Source: Bog-473 sp963850095 (GTDB lineage Bacteria > Actinomycetota > Acidimicrobiia > Acidimicrobiales > RAAP-2). Taken from it: a DNA stretch of 64,000 bases. Location: contig CAWKJX010000008.1 of NCBI GenBank assembly GCA_963850095.1, positions 248,001-312,000 on the forward strand, given 5' to 3'. Positions 9,382 to 18,329 of the stretch are shown here, piece after piece. The notes under the pieces are model-generated. The model saw nothing but the letters and a program-made list of their open reading frames with translations. It was not told the origin of the DNA and did no database searches. Numbering within the stretch: the first letter of the stretch is position 1; every line of letters begins with the position of its first letter. Position numbers and translations under genes: made by a program.

Positions 9382-10521
9382 CTACGCCTGGGCCAGCGCC
9401 ACGGCGCGGCGGGCGGCGTCGAGCATGGTCGGTTCGGCAATGAGGGTCTCCGACAGGTGATCGGCCAGCAGCGCCCGCCCCTGCTCGGCGTTGGTACCGT
9501 CGAGGCGCATGACGACGGGTGAGCTCAGCGCCACCCTGCCCATGGCCTCGATGATGCCCTTGGCCACCTCGTCCACCCGGGTGATGCCGCCGAAGATGTT
9601 GACGAGGATGGACTTGACGTTCGGGTCGGCGTTGATGGTCTCGAGCGCGGCCGCCATCACGTCGGCGTTGGCGCCGCCGCCGATGTCGAGGAAGTTGGCC
9701 GGCTCGCCACCGACCTGGTTGACCACGTCGAGGGTCGACATGGCCAGGCCGGCACCGTTGGCGATGATGCCGACCGTGCCCGACAGGCCGATGTAGTTGA
9801 GGCCCCTCTCCTTCGCCATCTTCTCGCGGGGGTCGATGTCGGAGTCGTCCTCGTACTCCTCCCACTCGGGGTGGCGGAAGGTCGCGTTCTCGTCGAGCGT
9901 GACCTTGGCGTCGAGGGCGTGCACCCTGCCCTCGGGGGTGAGGATGAGCGGGTTGATTTCGGCCAGGTCGCAGTCGCCCTCGACGTAGCAGGCGTAGAGC
10001 CGCACCAGCAGCGTCGCCGCCTGGGCGCCGGCCTCGGGGTCGAGCTCGGCCCGGTCGACCCACTCCCGGGCCTCCTCCTCAGTGAGTCCCTTGACCGGGT
10101 CGATATGGATGCGGGCGATGGCGTCGGGGTTGGTCTCCGCCACCTCCTCTATTTCCACACCGCCCTCGGCCGACAGCATGCAGAGGTGCAGCTTGGCCGG
10201 GCGGTCGAGGGTGGATGGCGTAGTACTCCTTGGAGATGTCCGAGGCGTGCTCGATCCAGAGCCGCTTGACCACATGGCCCTTGATGTCGAGACCCAGGAT
10301 ATTGCCGGCATGCGTCGCGCCTCGTCGGCGTCGGGGCCAGCTTCACCCCGCCCGCCTTTCCTCGGCCACCGACTTTGACCTGGGCCTTGACCACCACCGG
10401 GTAGCCCGCCCGCCTCGGCCTGCTCGACGGCCTCGTCCACCGTGTCGGCCACGCCCCCCGGCGAGGTCGGGATGCCGAAGCGGGCGAAGTACTGCTTGCC
10501 CTGGTACTCGTAGAGGTCCAC
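9382..10521 (-). CDS. sucC: Succinyl-CoA ligase [ADP-forming] subunit beta, compensating frameshifts
   Basis: The beta subunit binds nucleotide and succinate. It starts MDLYEYQGKQYFARFGIP, an almost invariant family start. The ATP-grasp domain follows, then the C-terminal CoA-ligase domain with GLSGTVGIIANGAGLAM, FLDIGGGANADV and LVNIFGGITRVDEVA. Total length of about 380 codons is normal. Between about 10200 and 10430 the translation is scrambled (for example where KAQVKVGGRGKAGG should read) and then returns to the same frame, so at least two compensating indels are present. It lies between a B12-binding mutase subunit and sucD on one strand, a likely operon for propionate or methylmalonyl-CoA use and the TCA cycle. 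Confidence 0.93.
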   Translation of the reverse strand: MDLYEYQGKQYFARFGIPTSPGGVADTVDEAVEQAEAGGLPGGGQGPGQSRWPRKGGRGEAGPDADEARRMPAISWVSTSRAMWSSGSGSSTPRTSPRSTTPSTLDRPAKLHLCMLSAEGGVEIEEVAETNPDAIARIHIDPVKGLTEEEAREWVDRAELDPEAGAQAATLLVRLYACYVEGDCDLAEINPLILTPEGRVHALDAKVTLDENATFRHPEWEEYEDDSDIDPREKMAKERGLNYIGLSGTVGIIANGAGLAMSTLDVVNQVGGEPANFLDIGGGANADVMAAALETINADPNVKSILVNIFGGITRVDEVAKGIIEAMGRVALSSPVVMRLDGTNAEQGRALLADHLSETLIAEPTMLDAARRAVALAQA

Positions 10522-10626
10522 TTTGGGTGCTTTCTCCTTTGTCGGTGGTTCGGTGTAGCCGTTCTGGGTGCGGCGCAGGTGGTCGGGTAATGCAGGGGGG
10601 GCGCCGGGTGGTGGCCGCCGCCGGGA

Positions 10627-11041
10627 TCAGGCCTCGAGGGCCTCCTCGCGTGCATCGAGGGTCTCGGCCAACCAGTTCCCGATGGACTCGAGCGGCGCAC
10701 CGGGGGTGAAGACGGCAGCCACGCCCTGGTCCTTGAGTGACGGGGATGTCGGCCTCCGGGATGATGCCGCCGCCGAAGACGGCATGTCCCCCGCGCCCGG
10801 CGCGTCCAGCAGTTTGACCGCCTTGGGAAAGAGGGTGTGGTGCGCCCCGGTAAGGATGGACAGGCCGACGGCGTCGACGTCCTCTTGGACCACGGCCTGA
10901 ACGACCATCTCCGGGGTCTGGTGGACCCGGTGTAGATGACTTCGAACCAGCGTCGCGGAGAGCCCGGGCGATGACCTTGGCCCCGCGGTCGTGGCCGTCG
11001 AGCCCGGGCTTGGCCACGACCACCCTGTAAGGACGCTTCAT
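10627..11041 (-). CDS. Stand-alone cobalamin-binding subunit of an acyl-CoA mutase (MCM C-terminal type), frameshifted
   Basis: About 137 codons. It starts MKRPYRVVVAKPGLDGHDRGAKV; DGHDRG is the DxHxxG loop whose His coordinates the cobalt of B12. Further on come VGLSILTGAHHTLFPK and the C-terminal VAAVFTPGAPLESIG, as in the small domain of methylmalonyl-CoA mutase. The frame breaks near 10930 and again near 10740-10780. Stand-alone B12 subunits pair with a separate catalytic subunit, which is not in this window. Its place directly before sucC and sucD suggests a role making succinyl-CoA from methylmalonyl-CoA. Isobutyryl- or ethylmalonyl-CoA mutase use cannot be excluded. Confidence 0.85.
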
Positions 11042-11165
11042 GACGTCCCAAGGATACGGACGCCCTGGTCCCGACGCCAGACCGGCGTACTTTTCGCCAA
11101 GAGATCACCTACCCATCACGGTGATGTAACGAAAATTCCGCGGGGATTTAGCAGAATGGCGCGGT

Positions 11166-12379
11166 ATGAAATCCCGATGGCGGGCGCGCCCGGGGTGGGT
11201 CGGCACCCGCCTGGGCGGAGCAGGGCTCATGGCCTCACTCGGCCTCTCGGCCGGGTCCTTGGGTTCGGCGATCCTGCCGGATACGCCGGCTGGGGCACTG
11301 AATCCGGCGTCGCTCAACTGCGGGACCCTGGTCATCAGGGGTACCAACGGAGCCAGCTACCAGTTCACGGAGTTCTCCACGGGGAACGCCACCCGGGGAC
11401 CCGACATCGACTCGGGCGGCTCCGTCGCCTACGGGGGGAACCTGACCGCGGGCAACTTCACGGTGGCACAGAACGTTTCGCCACCGGCCAGCACGCTGAC
11501 GGCCATCGTCGGTGGCAACGAGACGGGACAGCTCAACCTGCAGAAGGGCAGCGCGGTGGTCGCCGGCACGGCCAGCGGCCCGGTCAACCTCAACGGCGGG
11601 ACCGGGACCACCACGACGGTCGGCGGTGGCGCCGGCACCATCCCCTTCGGCTTCTCGTCCATCGGCTCGGCGTTGGCGGCCTGCTCGAACGGCTACGGGG
11701 CCAACGGCACCACGACCGGCGGGACGATCACCCAGCTCAACCCGAGCTTCTCCACCCTCGGCTTCTTCGGGACCGGCCGAATCAACGTCTTCGCCGTCAC
11801 CACAGATCAGCTGGCGGGCGTGCAGCGGGTCAACTTCAGCGTGCCGGCCGACTCGACAACGTTGGTGGAGGTCAATCCGTTCCCTGACTTCACCGGTTCG
11901 CTCAACCTCTCATCCATGAGCGGGAACATCTACTACGGATGCCCGGCGGCGGCGCCGGGTACCGGCAATTCGCTGTGGAACAACGGGAACTGCGGGAGCC
12001 AGCCGCCTCCGAACGAGAACACGACCACCATCGACGTGAGCACGACAACACGGCATGGAACCTCTCCCCGACCCTGTTCCCGACCAGTGACACCCTTACT
12101 GTCGTCGGCTGGCAGGGCACCATCGTGGCGCCCAACCAGGTGGTGACACTCAACAGCGGCGGACAGTTCGACGGCAGCATCTTCGCTGCGTCCATCACCG
12201 ACACCGGCGGGCAGACGAACTTCGACCCCTTCGGCGGCACCATGCCGACCTGCTCCGACCCCCTGCCTGCCAGCTTGTCCCAGGGTCTGCCGATCGGCAT
12301 GGGTGGTCTGGCCGTGGCGGCCTTCGGAGGCTTCGTGTACTACCGCCGCCGGCCCTCGGGCGCCCGCAGCGCCCCCTAG
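11166..12379 (+). CDS. Secreted choice-of-anchor A family protein, one frameshift
   Basis: The N-terminus has a basic region and a hydrophobic signal segment ending near residue 43 (GALNPASLNCG). The body has beta-rich, Gly/Thr/Asn-rich sequence. A late segment, WNLSPTLFPTSDTLTVVGWQG then TIVAPNQVVTLN and GQFDGSIFAAS, matches the choice-of-anchor A pattern (WQGSILAPxA...NGxxxGSIIA). The protein ends with a hydrophobic helix (GMGGLAVAAFGGFVYY) and RRRPSG, so it is membrane or cell-wall linked, but no canonical LPxTG or LAxTG precedes the helix. The frame shifts near 12040. The family name refers to the variable anchors seen on this domain. It diverges from the mutase-suc operon. Confidence 0.7.
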
Positions 12380-12714
12380 GGCCCTGGGCCCTACAGAGAC
12401 CCCCCCTGGCCTGGGCGAAGCCCGAGGCCCCCAGAGAGCGCCTCTGAGGCCCCCACGGACAGCCGCCCGTGGGGTCCGGCTCCTTCTCTCACCCCGGGGA
12501 TCCAGGTGCCATATTCGCTCACCGCCAGCGGCGAAACACCCAATGGAGCGAGAGCTGCCCCGAGCCGGCGGCCCGACGACCGGGGGGCCTCAGCCGGGGT
12601 GGACTTGGGGCTGGGCGAGCTGGGTCCGAGAACGTTTGGCTGACCAGTTACGTGACGGACCATTGAGGAGCACCCCCGCTGCCCTGACTTCTCGGCAGAC
12701 AAACCGCCAAGGCG
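12377..12714. other. Intergenic region with nested hairpins
   Basis: 335 bp follow the choice-of-anchor A stop before the convergent sortase stop. It starts with the palindrome TAGGGCCC-T-GGGCCCTA (12377-12393), which includes the stop codon, then has the hairpin at 12451-12474. The rest shows no credible gene, RNA or repeat. Confidence 0.5.
12451..12474. terminator. Probable terminator hairpin
   Basis: Perfect 8-bp stem CCCCACGG (12451-12458) and CCGTGGGG (12467-12474), 8-nt loop, about 70 bp after the choice-of-anchor A stop and ahead of the convergent sortase. Confidence 0.5.
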
Positions 12715-14345
12715 TCAGCCGTCATCGACCTGTCGACGTGCGGCTGCCTTTCGGCTCAGACAGGTGAGCGGGAGAAAACTCGTCAGAGAGCCGAACAGGA
12801 GATAGAGGCCGGCAGCCCATAGAGGCACGATGACGAGCCACTTGGTGCGCGAGCCGAACCACACGTCGAACCTCCGGTACGACAGCGCCAGCAGGAGCAG
12901 GAGGCAGCCCTCGATCCCGACCACTGGAAGGAGCGCCCAGTCCCAGCTCGCAGTGGCGGGATTGACCACGTTGTAAGCGACATGGGCCGGCTCCGCCACC
13001 GCCGCCTGAGGTCCGATCAGCTTCCCCACGACGATCAACCACGATGACAGAGGAGAATTCCGGGTTACAGGTCGTCGAGAGTGATCCGGTTGTCCCCGAA
13101 GTAGGTGAGCACGGCGACGTCACTTGGTGAAACCACCTGTGGCGCCCCGGCTACGACATAGGTGAGGTTCTCCCCCCACGTCGTGGTGAGGATGATCCGG
13201 TCTCCGGGACCACCAGGCGGCCGAGGCCGATGAAGGGAGCTCCGTGCGTCGTGCGGTGCCCGGCGATAGCGACGTTCCCCGCCTGTCCAGGCAACGCCGT
13301 GCCCACGTAGTGGCCCGGACCTTTGGACAAGTCGTTGGCGTTGGTCCCCGACACCGCATACTGGTCGACGCCGATGGCGGGGATCTGCAAGTGGGCCACC
13401 ACCGAACCGTCGGCCGGCGAGGGGAAATTCTCGGTGGCCGGAATCAGGGACGAGCCATTCCCCGCCCCAGCTGGCACGTGGTGGGCCCGGACGGCAGCTT
13501 GGAATAGGAACTGAGCTGGGACTGGGCGTAGTGCTGGGCGATGGACGTGCCCCAGAGCTGCCACACGAGGAACAGCAGCACAACGATACCGATGTTGCGC
13601 ATCCAGGTGAAGACATGGAACCACACGGTGTGCGCTGGGACTTCGAGCGCCGTGTCCGTGACAAGCCCCGGCTCTGCAATCTGCTGATCGGGCTGGTCCC
13701 AGCTGACGCCGTCACCCACGGGCGCCGCCACGACCAAGTTGGCCTCGTCGACGCGGACGACGCCGATGCGCCCAGTTGCCGGCGATTCCGGCTCTACCAC
13801 TGTGAAACCGACCGGCAGGCGGGAGCGATCACGACCGTCTCCGTCATGGGTTCAACGGTCGGCGTGGGAGCGGGTTCGGCTTGTGCGGGCTGGGGCGGGT
13901 TGCCGAGGAACTCGGGGTGGACAACGACCGATTCCGGAGCGTTGGCCGCAAGTTCCACCGGGACGGCGACTTCATCGACAACTCCATGATGCCCGTTCAG
14001 AGTGGTCGCCCCCAGCGCTGTCGCACCATTGAGGCCACCCCTCGGTGACGGCGTTGTGAGTACGTCAGGTCGATAGTCAGGGGCGATTGCGCGGGCCACC
14101 TCAAAGGCCGCTCGAATGATTCGCCCGATTGCCGCCTCGTCGTTGGGCGCGCCGTCGCCTGTCTGCCAAATCGCGTCCCAGTCGACCTCGGGCAGGTCGC
14201 CGCCCCGCTCCCGCGCCGCAACGTCCCGGGCCCCGGACACAACCCGCTCCACGAACTCGGCACAGAGGAACCACGCGTCGATCCGTAGGTCGTTCGGGTG
14301 CTCCGGGACACGCTCGGAAACTTCGCGCGGCACCGTCACCGACAT
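12715..14345 (-). CDS. Class E-like sortase with N-terminal extension and C-terminal membrane helices, several frameshifts
   Basis: Cys transpeptidase that would anchor exported proteins to the cell wall. The first 270 residues are a cytoplasmic extension (starts MSVTVPREVSERVPEHPNDL; no known domain), then a membrane helix IVVLLFLVWQLWGTSIAQHY. The sortase domain follows: HLQIPAIGVDQYAV, catalytic His in AIAGHRTTHGAPF, and catalytic Cys in the re-read segment TTCNPEFSS. The usual Arg nine residues after the Cys reads as Trp (SSWLIVVG). The tail adds two helices (LLPVVGIEGCLLLLLALSY and WLVIVPLWAAGLYLLFGSL). Frame breaks lie near 13797, 13490, 13200, 13095 and 13050; homology runs through all, so errors are likely. 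Class E sortases are known to use LAxTG; candidates lie at 19.2, 20.7 and 28.1 kb. Confidence 0.8.
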
Positions 14346-14472
14346 GTTGCCTTCCTAGGAGATCCGCGCCTACGCGACAGCCTGATTGGCCAGGGGAGCC
14401 ACCCTCCGGGCAGCCACGTCACGGATCATCCCTTGAGCCTAGAGGACGATGAGGGCCTGCCCGATTCGCACC

Positions 14473-14500
14473 GTCCGGCGGCGTCAACGACGAAAGGAGC
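14473..14500. promoter_or_regulatory. Repeated intergenic element, copy 1
   Basis: It begins GTCCGGCGG, continues CGTCAACG and ends GAAAGGAGC. The same three blocks in the same order occur at 32318-32343. The element can sit in a hairpin: CCGGCGG (14475-14481) pairs with CCGCCGG (14511-14517). Both copies lie between divergent genes, so strand of action is unclear. Confidence 0.4.
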
Positions 14501-14560
14501 GGAGTCCGGACCGCCGGATTTTCGTGTCTGAACCACAAGCGCGGCTCAGGCAGTGGGCTC

Positions 14561-14577
14561 GGTTGAGCGAAAAAGAC
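14561..14577 (+). promoter_or_regulatory. Motif shared upstream of both WDWR genes (copy 2)
   Basis: GGTTGAGCGAAAAAGAC, 245 bp before the second WDWR gene; partner of the copy at 5495-5511. Confidence 0.35.
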
Positions 14578-14606
14578 ACCTGAAGGTCGCCGACTCGTTT
14601 CCTACC

Positions 14607-14628
14607 CGTCACCCACGGTTCACTTAAG
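14607..14628 (+). promoter_or_regulatory. Candidate PHO box (PhoP binding site)
   Basis: Two adjacent 11-bp direct-repeat units, CGTCACCCACG and GTTCACTTAAG, each match 10 of 11 positions of the Streptomyces PhoP unit G(G/T)TCAYYYR(G/C)G in its G(G/T)T-C-A form, at the correct 11-bp spacing. It could control the second WDWR gene (start 14822) or the divergent sortase (start 14345). Binding is inferred. Confidence 0.5.
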
Positions 14629-14821
14629 TTGCCGCGACCTGGCCGACCCACCACGGAAACAACCAGCCGCTCAACTCCCAGCGAAGCGAGAATTTCGTCC
14701 GTTCGGGTTGCCGCTACATTGGCGCGCGTGTCCCCCAGACGCTCGCGGCAACGTTCCGCGACCGCTCAGACCATGTCGGCCCGCTTCCGCGCTTCTATCG
14801 GCGCCCCTAGGGAGACGCACG

Positions 14822-15565
14822 GTGAGCGACGGTTTTAGCCCGACTGAGCCAGGCACGAAGGATGCGCCCCGAGGAGCGGAGACGTGTCCCTCCCGGGCAC
14901 ATGGACAGTCGTCGTCGTTCGATGGAGAGTCCGCCGGGGCACGGTTGGACGCACTTCTGGAAACGATCCGCACTTGGGATTGGCGAAGCTCGTTCTCGGA
15001 CTGCGCGGGACGATGATCGTCGGGATCTCACCGCGCCAGCTGCCACACGTTCCTCGCAGGCCCTTAGGCCGGCTCCGGCCCCTGTTGGCGAGGACGCCGA
15101 GTCGCCCGCAGCGCAGGATCTCGGATCGACGCCGAGTGCCGCCACCCTCAATCCGCTCTTCCTCGAAGAGACGCCCGGCCCCGTCCGGGCTGAGCCGGCC
15201 CCAACCCAGCCCCTCAGGGAGCCGTCATTAGACCCCATGACGCGAGCGGCACCGCCTGTGCCACAGGCAGAGGAACCACCACCGCCACCACCGCCGCCCG
15301 CCGCCCTCAGGCATACGCTCCGCCGCCTCAGGCACAGGCACCGCCTCAGGCACAGGCACCGCCTGCACCCAGCTCAGCTGAGGACCTTACGTCACGGCCC
15401 GAACCTGAGCCTTCACCATCACGCCTACCGGCTGAACCGGAGGGTGAGGACGATCCTTCGACCGCTCGACCCCGTCGAACCCTGCAGCTGAAGGTGGCCG
15501 CCGTCTACTTCGGCGCGGCTCTCGCAGTCCTACTGATAATCGAGGCCATTCGCACCTTCGCTTGA
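14822..15565 (+). CDS. Second WDWR-motif protein: Pro-rich, C-terminal membrane helix, frameshifted
   Basis: The GTG at 14822 follows GGGAGA. The N-terminal part has RLDALLETIRTWDWR, matching 11 of 15 positions of the motif in the protein at 5648. The frame breaks near 15005; the next part is acidic and Pro-rich up to a run of prolines (about 15280). A second break near 15300 returns to the first frame, giving a PQAQAPPQAQAPP stretch, an acidic region and a terminal helix (VAAVYFGAALAVLLIIEAI) just before the stop at 15563. About 247 codons, unknown function. Unlike its relative it has no domain after the helix. It diverges from the sortase, so a role in surface-protein display is possible but unproven. 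Confidence 0.6.
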
Positions 15566-15609
15566 AGTGGAACGGCGCCTGCTGCTCCCTGCCATGGAGA
15601 CAAGGGTTA

Positions 15610-16313
15610 TTATGAACCGGTCACCTTGACGATCCAGGTACAACCTGCCGGGGCTTGCACCACCAGCGTCTGCGGCCCGAGGCTGGACTGCGTAGTGACC
15701 GACTGTCCGGACGGTCCGGTCTCGCTGATCGCGGGCGTCCCGGTGGGCGCCGACCCCCGCCCGGGTCTCACGGACACCTGGAACGATGGACCCGCGGGCC
15801 GGAGCAGGCGCGCAACGAACGCCCAGCCGATGTTCCATGGGGCGGCGGTCGTCGTGAACGAGGTGCTGGTCCAGTTCCCCTTGAAGCTGCGGCGACTCCA
15901 GGAGGACGCGTGCCGCGGGTCCGTGGGCGGGGCCGTCGAGGTCGACGACGTGGTCGACGTCGTCGCGGATCCGCCGGCGGCAGTCGTCGTCGTGGATCCG
16001 CCGGCGGCATTCAGGGTCGTCGTGGTTGGACCCCCCCGCTGCGGTGGTCGTCGTGACCGAACCGCCTCCGGCGGCTGCCCTCGTGGTCGTGCTCCCAGCG
16101 GTCGAACCGGAAGCAGTGCGGTAGCGCTGCCATCACTCGTGGAGCCCATGCGCTCGATGCGGTCTGGCCGCCGGTATCCCCGTTGATCCACATCCCGAAG
16201 ACGGCCGCGACCAGAGCGACCGTCAAGAGCTGCCAGGTCCTCCAGGATCGCTTTTCTTTGAGCTTGAGATCGCCGGGCCCTGGGCACATCGTCTGTGGAC
16301 GGCACCGGCGCAC
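15610..16313 (-). CDS. Membrane-anchored protein with Thr-rich linker and small beta domain, frameshifted
   Basis: A basic N-terminus with KLKEKRSWRTW leads to a membrane helix (LLTVALVAAVFGMWI). A frame break follows near 16150, then repeated Gly/Thr segments (AAGGSTTTTAAGG) and a C-terminal domain with APWNIGWAF, SFQVSV, QTLVVQAP and the closing CTWIVKVTG. The last domain looks like a small actinobacterial extracytoplasmic beta domain; I do not know its role. At least two more breaks are likely within it. It lies 107 bp downstream of the exosortase gene on the same strand, so they may be co-transcribed. Confidence 0.5.
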
Positions 16314-16420
16314 CCTCGTTGCCCGTAGGGCGACGTCACCGACCCAGCCTCAAACAAGGGCAATTCTGGTCACGCGAGCTCATCTGGGAGGATGGATAAC
16401 GAAACAGAGGCCCCCATCGG

Positions 16421-18274
16421 TCAGGCCGTGATCCCGTTGGACCCGGCAGTGACGAGAGCTGCGTGGGTTGCCTGGGCATACAGAGTAAATTATCGGCGAA
16501 GGCGACCAGGAAGGTCCGGTTGTTTATCAGCGCATGATCGGCCTCTGTTGAAGCGTTCAGCGTGCCGGCGATGTTGTGGAGCGACGCCGTGGTCGTGAGC
16601 CCCCGGACCAGCACGCCCTGACCAGAGTTCTTGACGTAGAGCACAACCCGCTCGAAGCTGGTGCCGCCGGTGTCCATCTTGACCGGCACGATCCAGTACA
16701 CGATCGACCAGCTGCCGTATTGCTGGGATTTGTAGGACATGGCCTGTCCGGTGATTCCACCGGCGAGCGACACTTGCGTGATATCTGCCAGCGTGTAACC
16801 GTGGAACTGGTAGCAGTTCTCGACGCCGTAAGCCGAGAAGCTGGAAAGATCGGGGGTGTTGATCACATCGGCGACGACGGGGACGTTGGTGTCGAGAGAG
16901 CCGACTGGGCCACCGGGGTACTGCAAGATGTACCGGTTCCACACCGAGGTGTCACCGAACAGCGGTTTCGCCCACGTGTAGGTGGTCTCGTACTGGGCGT
17001 TCCCCAGCCCGGCGGCGCCACCGGGCCTTGGATGAACGCCGTCAGCTTCGCTTCGCCCGAGACTCCCGCCACAAGGTCGTAGGTGGTGAGTCCGACATTG
17101 CTGACTCCGATGACGAGGGCCGCCAGCACCACGGCGACCACGGCCAGGGATACCTTGGGTACAGCGAGCGTCACCTTGCGCTTATCCGGCGCCTCTTTTT
17201 TTCGGTAAGGGGGTGGGACGGTGGCCGCTCCGTTGGGCGACGCCGGAGGGCTGGCCGCGCCCATAGGGATCTCCATTCCCAGGGGCCGGATCAACAAGAG
17301 CATGATGATCACGCCCAGCGTGAACAAGAACGAGGCCGACGAAAGGATGGAAGACGTTGATGGCGATGGACTCTCCCCACTCCTTTCCGGCGAAAAAGCG
17401 GAAGGTGATCCGGCCGATGTCTAGGGAGAGGAGAATCATGCCGCCGGTGAGCCAGAGAAAATCTCGCACGATGGGACCACGGACGATTGCGGCAAAGGCC
17501 GGCCGACCAGCAGGAACCCGACCGCGCGTCACCCCGGAGCATGCAAACACGATGCTTAGGGAAAAGGTCGTGCCGTCGTGATTGATGGACAACAACGAGT
17601 CGTCCGACGAGACGGCGGGCATGGCGAGGTGGGTCCACACGGCGATCTTCTCCATCGCCACCAGGGTGAGGTCGGTGAAGGCGTTGAGTACTCCCAGGCC
17701 GATATTCTCGTAGGGATAGGGCCACGCCAGAAACAGGAAAGCAATCGCCAGCTTCTGACGCCACAGGACGCGGCATCCGAAGATGATGGCGACCGCTCCG
17801 GCGACGAAGATGGGTAGTGAGAAGAGGTCGACCCGGTAGAACCAGAACAGGGCCGACATGCGGGCCGGAAGAAATTCGTTGATGGCCAGAGCGGCGAGGA
17901 TCAGTGGGATCCCAACGGTGTAGTCCACCTGTCGGTCGTAGATCGGTGGCTCCGGCTTGAGGGGCCGGGCACGAACAAGCGCCAGCGCGAGCGCAATGGC
18001 CGGCACCAGGCTGATATAGGCGAGTGGCGTCTTGGTCGACAGTCTGCAGCAGTGTGCTCAAGATAGTTGTAGGCAATCAACACGGCGCCGAGCAGCACAC
18101 CCACCTGGATCCATGTTCGAGTGGTCTGCGATGCGTCGGTTCAGCGCCGCCGCCAGGTGTCCTGCCAAGTCTTTGATCGTGGAGGGGGGGGGGGGGGGGG
18201 GAAAAAAAAAAAAATATGCGTGGAGTGGGCCTTGGCAGTACCGCTGGGGCGTAGAGGGCGTCGGTCATGGACAT
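16421..18274 (-). CDS. Exosortase/archaeosortase family protein fused to an EpsI-like domain, frameshifted
   Basis: Multi-pass Cys transpeptidase of the exosortase superfamily. The Cys is in SIVFACSGV (codon 17539-17541), the Arg in LSLDIGRITF (17410-17412) and the His in INVFHPFVG (17347-17349), the known exosortase triad. Upstream helices include AAYISL..PAIALALALV, FVAGAVAIIFGCRVLW and LAIAFLFLAWPYPY. After a further helix (VSLAVVAVVLAALVIGV) comes an extracytoplasmic domain with TTYDLVAG, ENCYQFHGY and SIVYWIVPV, like EpsI, the exosortase partner; here it is fused. The ATG at 18274 follows GAGGGAG, 55 bp behind pstB. The early part is interrupted by a G18/A13 run, with breaks near 18115, 18045, 17515, 17290, 17010 and 16480. 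Candidate substrates end in PE[A/V]PL tails. Confidence 0.8.
18184..18214. repeat. Homopolymer tract G18 then A13
   Basis: Eighteen G followed directly by thirteen A on the + strand, inside the first codons of the exosortase gene. Nothing similar occurs elsewhere in the window. It is most likely a base-calling or gap-filling artefact; a slipped-strand phase switch is the alternative. Confidence 0.85.
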
Positions 18275-18329
18275 CTCCCTCGCACCGCCGCACCAGGACC
18301 CGGTGCTCCGGGGCGAACTCGACGTATAT

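Larger units (their letters stand above)
14346..14821. other. Long divergent intergenic region with several candidate control elements
   Basis: 476 bp between the sortase and the second WDWR gene. It holds a hairpin-forming element also found at 32.3 kb (14473-14500), the WDWR-gene motif (14561-14577) and a PHO-box match (14607-14628). I see no credible ORF or tRNA. Confidence 0.5.

Noticed and set aside
12300..12379. Sorting signal at the end of the choice-of-anchor A protein
   Set aside because: It has a helix and RRR tail but neither LAxTG nor PExPL before the helix, so I only call it a membrane anchor.
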